From Uranotaenia lowii (Eukaryota; Arthropoda; Insecta; Diptera; Culicidae), in assembly GCF_029784155.1 (NCBI RefSeq), contig NC_073693.1:238886750-238950749 (forward strand): DNA of 64,000 bases. Reading direction: 5' to 3'. Below are positions 57,012-64,000 of this stretch, piece by piece. The first letter of the stretch is position 1; each line of letters starts with the position of its first letter. The notes beneath the pieces are model-generated. The model had not been told where the DNA came from. It saw nothing but the letters and a program-made list of their open reading frames with translations, and ran no database searches. The position numbers and the translations under genes were made by a program.

Positions 57012-59285
57012 TTACTGCCATTTTCCACAGTTCACGATGAGCACGTTACTCTGGGGCTTTCCGGCCGAATCGCCCGCCTGGCTAATTTTCTCGACCAGCT
57101 CCAGGCCTTCGACCACGAATCCAAAGATTCCGGTAAAGCCGCGCATCTCCCTCAAGATGACCCGGAACTGGGATCCCACTAGGCCCATATTATCGTGACG
57201 CTTCTGGCTCCGGCGCATCCCGACCGAACCACGAATCGCCAGAATTTTCGTATCATCCGGCATGAAGAAGCCTTCCTCAAAGACGGATCGGCCTCCGCGA
57301 CCGTTGTTCAGCTCGAAATCACCGGTGATGATGCTCTCGTTTTCCCAGCACTGGAAAATGCTGCAACCCTTATAGCCGAACCCGAGATCTCCGGTACACA
57401 GGGCCCCGAAGTTTTTGGCCATTTTGGGCGCTACATCGCTGCGTACTTCAATCAGGATCCTCCCAAATGGCTGCCCATTGATTTCGATGTTGAAGTAAAA
57501 GATCGGATAAACGTGCACTGATGGGTTGCAGAGGAGCGAAGTTCCAACGGCTGCTGCGGCCGCCTGAACCTGCTTCTGGACTTGTTGCTGGGCCGAAGAA
57601 GGAACTAAGGAAACTACACTAGAAGAGGATGACGAGAGGGGGTGGCCAGGCGGGGTCAGAGGCTGGTGCTGGGAAGCGCCGGAATGTTGATGTAGATGCT
57701 GCATAACACTGCCGTTCAGGATTTCGCTCAAGTAGGCGGAACCGGAACCGGACGTGCGGGTCGAGTTGGTTCCATCTGGACCGGAACGGCCACCACCGGA
57801 TAGGCCCGATTGCAGTGACGGAGGAGCTATAATGATAGCCATATCATTCAATTGACTCGCGTAACTCGCGCCGGAAAGGGTCGGTTGTGGCATACCTGGG
57901 GGTCCTCCGAATAGGCCGCCATGGCTTGGCGAATGCGATATCGCGGATGCCGCCTGCGAGGGTGATATTGCGTAGTTGAGGTTGGTATCGATATGCTGCG
58001 ATTGCTGCTGATGCTGATGCTGCTGTTGATGATGTTTGGATGTTAGGATGTGACGCGAGTACAGCTGCGAGATGCAGTAGTTGGCAAGAAGTAGTATCGA
58101 GTTGTGGTGCCCATTGATGGTGGTTCCACTGGCCGTCACGCTCAGCCCTCCCATGGCCCCGTTGCCAAAGGAGATCGGATCGATGTTGTTCAGATTCGAA
58201 AGAGCCTGTTTGATCAGCTCGAAATCAAACAGTATGCCGTAGTGTTGGATTAAATCGTCTAGCTTACACTGCAGGTACATTTCCTGATATTTCGACTGGA
58301 GACGTTGTTTTTCGATATTAAGATTCGCGTACAGTTTGTACGCTTCCGCGGGTGATTGCTGCTCGAGCATACCGAGAAATAGTTTCGCTTTCGTTAGATT
58401 ACTTCGAATTTCTGCCACCTCGAACGTTGGCAAATGGTTAATAAGTTCCGTTTCGACCTGAGTTTTCAGCGCTGTACATGCCTCCAAAATTTTGAGCAGA
58501 AAATCGCGTTGCTTAAATACAAAGTGCTGTAGCTCCGACAGAGATTTTTGCATCAACAGCAAATCGGACGCGATATCGGAACGTATTTGGTCGCGAGCTT
58601 CGGCTTGCGTTTTCACTGAATGATTACGATGTTCTTCGGTGCTGGCACAGGCCCGGCACATGATTATGTTACACTTGAGACACCACAGCGCATTCGGCAT
58701 TGCGTGCGTCATACAGTTTTCGCCCTTATTTCTATACTTGCCCGAACCGATGGGACCACCCGTACTTGCACTGTTATTACCTATTCCTATGTTTCCGTTC
58801 GAATTTGCACTTCCGTTTGTCGAGCTCCCGGCCGATCCCCCAACTACACTACTGCCCCCCAGCGAGCCACTACTGCTCGAAGTTCCACTCACGGTCCCAT
58901 TCGTCCCGTTCTTATCCGGAGGTTTTTTATTCGAACCACTTCCGCCACTCGCGCCCCCATTATTAGTCGATCCCCCGACGTGACCCGACCCTCCACAAGC
59001 ACTTCCACTCGAAATCATACTCAAATTCTGCGACAGATACAGAATCGCATTATGTGTCGGAAGGTTTTCCGGCTTCATGTCCGGTCCGCTGAGCTCGGTT
59101 CGCTTCCAGCAGTGCACACAGTACAGTTCACTACCCTTCATGAGCACCTGGTTGACACATTTCAGGCAGAAGTAGTGCCGGCAGGAAAACAGCTTCGGCA
59201 CCGCATCGGTATCGTTGAACGGCAGATGGCAGCAGCTGCACAGTATCAGCTCCTCCAACTCCGACGGCAGTGGTGTGAAGTCCAT
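57012..59285 (-). CDS. RING/B-box/coiled-coil protein with cyclophilin-like C-terminus
   Basis: 757 codons in one exon; ATG at 59285 in the context ACAATGG, just after a splice acceptor. Residues 16-59 form a RING (CSCC, CRHYFCLKC, CVHC). A Gly/Ser/Asn-rich linker (93-182) follows, then a B-box (CMTHAMPNALWCLKC to HRNH, 191-222), a coiled-coil region (about 230-350), a long linker with His/Gln and Ser runs, and a cyclophilin fold (590-757: YFNIEINGQPFGRILIEV, GFGYKG, GSQF, NCGKWQ). RING proteins of the TRIM type act as E3 ubiquitin ligases; here the terminal domain would choose the target. In the cyclophilin part, the FHRIIPGF active-site stretch is FQCWENES, so the catalytic Arg is absent and isomerase activity is unlikely. 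Binding without catalysis is inferred. I cannot name an ortholog with certainty. Confidence 0.93.
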   Translation of the reverse strand: MDFTPLPSELEELILCSCCHLPFNDTDAVPKLFSCRHYFCLKCVNQVLMKGSELYCVHCWKRTELSGPDMKPENLPTHNAILYLSQNLSMISSGSACGGSGHVGGSTNNGGASGGSGSNKKPPDKNGTNGTVSGTSSSSGSLGGSSVVGGSAGSSTNGSANSNGNIGIGNNSASTGGPIGSGKYRNKGENCMTHAMPNALWCLKCNIIMCRACASTEEHRNHSVKTQAEARDQIRSDIASDLLLMQKSLSELQHFVFKQRDFLLKILEACTALKTQVETELINHLPTFEVAEIRSNLTKAKLFLGMLEQQSPAEAYKLYANLNIEKQRLQSKYQEMYLQCKLDDLIQHYGILFDFELIKQALSNLNNIDPISFGNGAMGGLSVTASGTTINGHHNSILLLANYCISQLYSRHILTSKHHQQQHQHQQQSQHIDTNLNYAISPSQAASAISHSPSHGGLFGGPPGMPQPTLSGASYASQLNDMAIIIAPPSLQSGLSGGGRSGPDGTNSTRTSGSGSAYLSEILNGSVMQHLHQHSGASQHQPLTPPGHPLSSSSSSVVSLVPSSAQQQVQKQVQAAAAAVGTSLLCNPSVHVYPIFYFNIEINGQPFGRILIEVRSDVAPKMAKNFGALCTGDLGFGYKGCSIFQCWENESIITGDFELNNGRGGRSVFEEGFFMPDDTKILAIRGSVGMRRSQKRHDNMGLVGSQFRVILREMRGFTGIFGFVVEGLELVEKISQAGDSAGKPQSNVLIVNCGKWQ

Positions 59286-59310
59286 TGTCTGTAAGGAGGA
59301 AAAAACAACA
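59286..59310 (-). other. Splice acceptor before the RING-cyclophilin start codon
   Basis: On the minus strand, TTTTTTCCTCCTTACAG is followed by ACAATGG. A polypyrimidine tract plus AG three bases before ATG implies at least one upstream non-coding exon, not located. Confidence 0.7.
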
Positions 59311-60303
59311 GAAAAAAGTAAGAATCTATCAGCGAAAGGATGCCGCTATAAAACATTTTGGAGCGGCCGGCAGCAGCACACACATATATTATTCTTTATT
59401 TAGACGGTAGTTATCCGGTCGACTGGTCCTCGGTATTGGATTTTATTACCGAGCCCCCCACCCAATACATATTTAATGGCGCTCCGGCACCTTGGCCGCA
59501 ACTAACTAATGCTACCGCCCGGTTGCTGGTCCGCGTGACTTTCACCGGTAGTGGCGCGATAATTCGATAAAGTCCTACCGAGATTGAATACCGCCGGGGG
59601 AGTTAATTCTGGCTCGTTTGTAATTATTTTTTTGGATGCTTATATTAAGAACTACCCACTAACCGGAAATCAACCGAATTTTCGCAGTGTGTTGAAGGAA
59701 AATTAACGGTTGTTCGGTAAATATAATCCTTTATTCGGCTTCTTTTACCGAGCGTTTGGTAAAAATTACCAACCGTTCGGTAACAAATTACCGAATGCCC
59801 CTGTGATAAAACAGTTTGTCCGATAAATATTACGAAGATTAAAAAGGAATTAAAAATTCATCTCAAAAATCCTTAAAAGCGCTCGATAATTTGTTAGCGG
59901 ATATAGACAAAAATTTGAATTTCAATTTCTTTGTGCACCCAAAGAAGAGGTTGCCAAATTTCAATGTTGATCGGAGCTAACTATGTGCCAAAAATACGCT
60001 GAAATGTGCATTGTACCAAAAATGATATGATTGGTGACTGGCATAGAGACTCGAGCAAAATGATGTTTTGCTTCAAGCGAAACAAGAAAAACATTTTATG
60101 GGAATTTCATCCTATTGGATAATTCATCCCAGAAACAAGAAAATTTAAAAAAAAATTGCAGTCGGTGAAAACCGAACTGGAACCGGGGATGATTTGCATC
60201 CTCCTTTATCTTGTGATGGCATAAACAGGAAGGGACATGAAAAAGTTTTTATTTTGTTTCTTTCAGCATACGCAATGCGGTTGCGCTGGGGGGTTAATGC
60301 CGG
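59311..60303. other. Intron/flank containing a TTCGGTAA-type repeat relic
   Basis: 59404-59850 has repeated GTTCGGTAA, TTACCGA and AAAAATTACC words like the subterminal array at 37790-38890, so it may be a decayed end of a related element. The rest is AT-rich without recognised features. Confidence 0.5.
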
Positions 60304-61661
60304 CGCACTGTGGTCCGAAAGGGCTAAAAGTGGAACTTTTTTCGTAGCGCCTCTGTCTTTCATCTTATCTCTTAAGTGACTTCAGAACATTTGCTTCTTC
60401 AAACATGCTTCATAACTTGAAAGCATCAAAAGTTAGTCAAAGTCCACTATAAAAAAATTGAAAATTCTAACTTTTTAATTTCAATAGATAGAGCTTTACT
60501 TTATACTACAAAGTTGTAGAACACGTGAAAATATGAAACTTTGTTGAATACATTAAAACTCTATCTCTTTTCAGAGCAGAGTTATAAAGGTTTTATTTTA
60601 AAAGTTATTTAAAAGTTAGTTTTTTAAACTTAACTATAGTTAGATGAGGATTTACATGAATAAGATATTCTGAACATTTGTTGTGGCATTTAAATCACAC
60701 GTTTTGCACAAGATTTCAACTTTCTACGACGTTTTCTAACCAAGTTATTGCAACTTTAAGTTTTATTTTTACTCAACTTCACGAGCGTTTATTGCAAAAT
60801 CGTGCAAGTGGATTTTTAAAACCAATAAACCACATTGAAGCTTGAACTAAGTGCAACAAATTGGTGTTGGTTCCCTTTGTCTCCACGCGCTCGTATTTGA
60901 ACACAACAAGCATACGTTTGATGTGTTTTGCGTGTTTCCATACAAAAATTATTTTCAACTGCCTTCTGCCTTCGTTCTGCGCAGCATCTGCGTAGCCTGG
61001 AAATCAATTTTTCCATTTTTCGTATGGAAATACGTGAAACACATCAAATATATGCTTGTTGTGTTCAAATACGAGCGCGTGGAGACAAAGGGAACCAACG
61101 CCAATTTGTTGCACTTAGTTCAAGCTTCAATGTGGTTTATTAGTTTTAAAAATCCACTTGCACGATTTTGCAATAAACGCTCGTGAAGTTGAGTAAAAAA
61201 TAAAACTTAAAGTTGCAATAACTTGGTTAGAAAACGTCGTAGAAAGTTGAAATCTTGTGCAAAACGTGTGATTTAAATGCCATAACAAATGTTCAGAATA
61301 TCTTATTCATGTAAATCCTCATCTAACTATAGTTAAGTTTAAAAAACTAACTTTTAAATAACTTTCAAAATAAAACCTTTATAACTCTGCTCTGAAAAGA
61401 GATAGAGTTTTAATGTATTCAACAAAGTTTCATATTTTCACGTGTTCTACAACTTTGTAGTATAAAGTAAAGCTCTATCTATTGAAATTAAAAAGTTAGA
61501 ATTTTCAATTTTTTTATAGTGGACTTTGACTAACTTTTGATGCTTTCAAGTTATGAAGCATGTTTGAAGAAGCAAATGTCTGAAGACACTTAAGAGATAA
61601 GATGAAAGACAGAGGCGCTACGAAAAAAGTTCCACTTTTAGCTCTTTTGGACCACTGTGCG
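60304..61661. repeat. Large inverted repeat (arms about 0.64 kb)
   Basis: The left end CGCACTGTGGTCC and right end (reverse strand) CGCACAGTGGTCC bound two nearly perfect arms, about 60304-60947 and 61017-61661, with a spacer of about 70 bp. Matching blocks include CTTCAAACATGCTTCATAAC and its complement near 61550, and AACACAACAAGCATA with its complement near 61050. No coding similarity. Few differences between arms indicate recent origin or gene conversion. Probably within the 5' intron or upstream of the RING-cyclophilin gene. Confidence 0.9.
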
Positions 61662-62423
61662 GCGGTCGCAAATCGAATCATCGCAGCTGGCGTTCACATC
61701 TTATGCCAATGACGTTGAAATATTGAGAACTCATGATTGGAGTGAAGGCTAAATTTTCTTTTTCTAAGCACATTATGAACTCTTATTCTTCCTGAATCGT
61801 ATCATAAACAGTATTTCTGATAAAACTATCAACGTTTTTGAAAATGTACCTCCTTATAAGTGATAATTCAGACAGCTCAATTTGTAGGGCGCGTTTTGGA
61901 AATTAGTGAGAATAAGGATAAATCACAATTTTTACTGTCCAAGCCAAAGTTTAAAGGGAAATTACTTTCACTGTGAGGAATATGAACCATACTACTAATT
62001 TATCATAAAATTAATGAAAATCAATGGAAATCCCGGAAAATTTGTAAAGGGTCCAAGAAAAGGAGACTCTCGACTTTGATGTTCCATTTTCAGACCTGAC
62101 CTCACCAAATGTGAAAATGTAAAACTCACCTCTAAACTCGAAAAAGCTCTTGTGAAAATCTGGTAAACAAAGTCTTGTTTTCAAAATATTCATGGCAAAA
62201 ACGCAATCTCATAGACGCACCATCATGTCAAATATAACCTTTTATTAAACGGTAAAGATTTTTTCAGGACCGGATTTTGAAGCCTCCACAGCTTAAAGTG
62301 ATCCAAGAATTAAAAACTCCGATTTAATTGTTGAAGCCCTTTCCTTTTGAACTAAAGTTTCTTAACATTCGATCATAAATATAATCAAAAAGTCTGTATT
62401 CAGGATTGATGAGACAAATCTTA
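61662..62423. other. Noncoding DNA
   Basis: Nothing recognised; the small minus-strand frame at 62011-62193 has no similarity. Confidence 0.5.
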
Positions 62424-63295
62424 CCCAAGAAACCATAAGCACTAAAGCTTTTCATTTTGTTAGTTTTACACCAGCATTCAAGTGCTAAATTACACCATAT
62501 CAGCACGTCAAGTGCAATTTTGCTCTACAACAGCCCTTCGAGTGCTATGTTGCATCATATTAGAATTATACCACTCTTTTAAAATGTAACTAGCATTTTA
62601 TCAACTTTGCACAATGCTTTTTAAATACAACATAGCTCTAAATCAGAATAAAAAATGCTATATTTTCTAAGCATTAAATTGGCATCACACAAGCTTACTG
62701 TAATGCTTTTTAGCACAATGTAAGCACTACAGTGACATGAGGCCAAAGCACATTAGCATTCATTGATGCTGAATTTATGCAAATTTAGCGCACCGGTTGC
62801 CAAAAATTCGATTGAAATAGAGCTTTTTTTTCAAAGATTTAACGCGGGCATGACAAGCAGAGTTACTGAAAAATGTCCGATTCATGGTTGTCATGAGTTC
62901 GATTCCAGGTCATCTTCACCCGAAAAATAAAAATAAAATATGTAGAAAATGTAACCCGAAAGATCCCTTAATATGCATAAGCGAATATCAACATAAGCAA
63001 AATCCATTATCATGGCAGAAAAATGGAGTCAAACAAAAATCGAATTTTTTTTTCTCGCATGGTTGTACCTAATTTGGACGCCATTTGCATTTTCCCAGCA
63101 TTTTGCCCGCCAACGCTATGGCATCAACTTAGCAAAGCACAGTGCTGTTATAGGGTTATACCAGTTTCTGCACTAAAGCCGCAGTTAATTTCGCCAAACT
63201 TGGCTCACATGGCTAATATGGTGCACAGAATAAAGCTCTATAGCTGACGTTAGAGCAGATTTGGTGCTAGTTTTTAGTGTTTATGGTTACTTGGG
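62424..63295. mobile_element. CCCAAGAAACC TIR element
   Basis: Left CCCAAGAAACCATAAGCACT and right (reverse) CCCAAGTAACCATAAACACT. Flanking triplets are TTA and TAA. 872 bp. The left half repeats GTGCTA/AGCACT words. A B-box-like GAGTTCGATTCCAGGTC lies at about 62898. No transposase. Related by its ends to elements at 22743, 25943 and 30846. Confidence 0.75.
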
Positions 63296-63465
63296 TAACC
63301 ATCTTAATCAAAAGCTAGATTCTGGATTTCGGTCCTGAGTTGTGAAAAAGATACTTAACTCGAGATCATTAAATTTATTTGTTTTTTTTACTTAATTAAA
63401 GTTAAAATATACTATTTTTAACCCAAATTATTTAGAGTATTAAAAAATCTGATAAGGGACCTTTC
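63296..63465. other. Noncoding DNA
   Basis: Short spacer between two repeats, nothing recognised. Confidence 0.4.
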
Positions 63466-63622
63466 AAATATTACGTAACACGTAAAGGGAGAGGGAGGGG
63501 GGGTCGAGGGTTTAGCAGCTGGTTATGGTTTGTGAAATTTAGATAGAAAATCTAAAACGGATGTGTTGCGAGAGGGGGGGGGGGGAGGGGAAAATGATCG
63601 AACTTTACGATACGTAATATTT
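63466..63622. mobile_element. AAATATTACGTA-ended MITE
   Basis: Left AAATATTACGTAACACGTAA and right (reverse) AAATATTACGTATCGTAAAG with G-rich tracts inside (63489-63503, 63573-63591). About 157 bp, noncoding. Target duplication not clear. Confidence 0.6.
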
Positions 63623-63671
63623 TAACTTTAACCCTCATCCGTCCCTGAATTTTTTACCCTTTACAGTTCCT

Positions 63672-63692
63672 GGAGTGTCTATTTGACACTCC
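63672..63692. repeat. Short perfect hairpin
   Basis: GGAGTGTC-TATTT-GACACTCC, 8-bp stem. Possibly part of another repeat that runs out of the window. The remaining 300 bases show nothing else. Confidence 0.5.
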
Positions 63693-64000
63693 CGACTAAA
63701 ACCAATATATCTCTCTTGTTTCTCAACCCATTTTTACAAAATTTATAGTTTTGAAAACCTTGTAATGTAACTCAAATATGTTTCTCAGACATTGTTCACC
63801 TACATCACTTTAGTTTTCCGTTATTCAAATTCTGAAAAAAAAACTCGAAAAAACATGCTTCGGTAGATCAGTAACGGAATGCTCAAAAAAAAATCTTTCA
63901 GTGTGCAAGAAATCTGAAATTAGAAGCTATACGTTTCTCATAAGGATTTATTTTTATGAAATTTTCTAAGATCATCAGCCGAATTCCGGTACTTGAAGAA

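Noticed and set aside
58620..59294. 224-codon + strand frame opposite the RING-cyclophilin gene
   Set aside because: Shadow of the low-complexity Gly/Ser coding region on the minus strand.
60816..61186. Mirror-image open frames at the palindrome centre
   Set aside because: They arise from the inverted repeat reading itself on both strands; no protein similarity.

Overview
The window looks like intergenic and intronic DNA from an insect with a transposon-rich, roughly one-third GC genome. It is most likely a culicine-type mosquito. This is inferred from the D37E mariner transposases, the BEL/Pao element, the dense short TIR elements with TA, TTAA, 3-bp and 8-bp target duplications, the tRNA-like SINE modules, and two intron/UTR-bearing genes that read as dipteran. 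There is no prokaryotic organisation.

Only two host genes are well supported. Npl4 (39428-41760, + strand, six exons) encodes the Ufd1-Npl4/p97 cofactor; its last exons are not visible in the window. At 57012-59285 (- strand) a single coding exon encodes a RING/B-box/coiled-coil protein ending in a cyclophilin-like domain that has lost its catalytic residues. A long T-rich stretch 3' of it (about 50-57 kb) may be its 3' UTR.

Layout. 1-14.9 kb: AT-rich noncoding DNA with a pogo-like element, a Helitron, a dead Tc1/mariner element holding a piggyBac-type MITE, a CACAG-ended TIR element, and a TIR element (family A) holding a very large palindrome. 14.9-25.5 kb: one D37E mariner split by a near-intact BEL/Pao retrotransposon (with a 500-N gap) and by a CCAAGCAACC-ended element. 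25.6-34 kb: further nests, a 4 x 111-bp tandem repeat, a TIR element carrying a small spliced gene-like unit, and a 2.2-kb insertion whose empty site is preserved at 43.2 kb. 34.1-38.9 kb: a 4.78-kb element with 34-bp perfect TIRs carries spliced exons of the NAD-isocitrate dehydrogenase beta subunit. 43-49.5 kb: LINE relics, one interrupted by mariner, which is interrupted by a hAT-like MITE, which is interrupted by family A. 53.1-54.6 kb: seven diverged copies of the Ty3/gypsy reverse transcriptase core motif in tandem. 60.3-61.7 kb: a second large palindrome. 62.4 kb to the end: more MITEs.

The host genes show no functional coupling. The recurrent theme is nested non-autonomous TIR elements, several carrying spliced host-like exons or tRNA-like (pol III type) modules. 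All family names come from reading motifs and target duplications by eye; no database search was possible.
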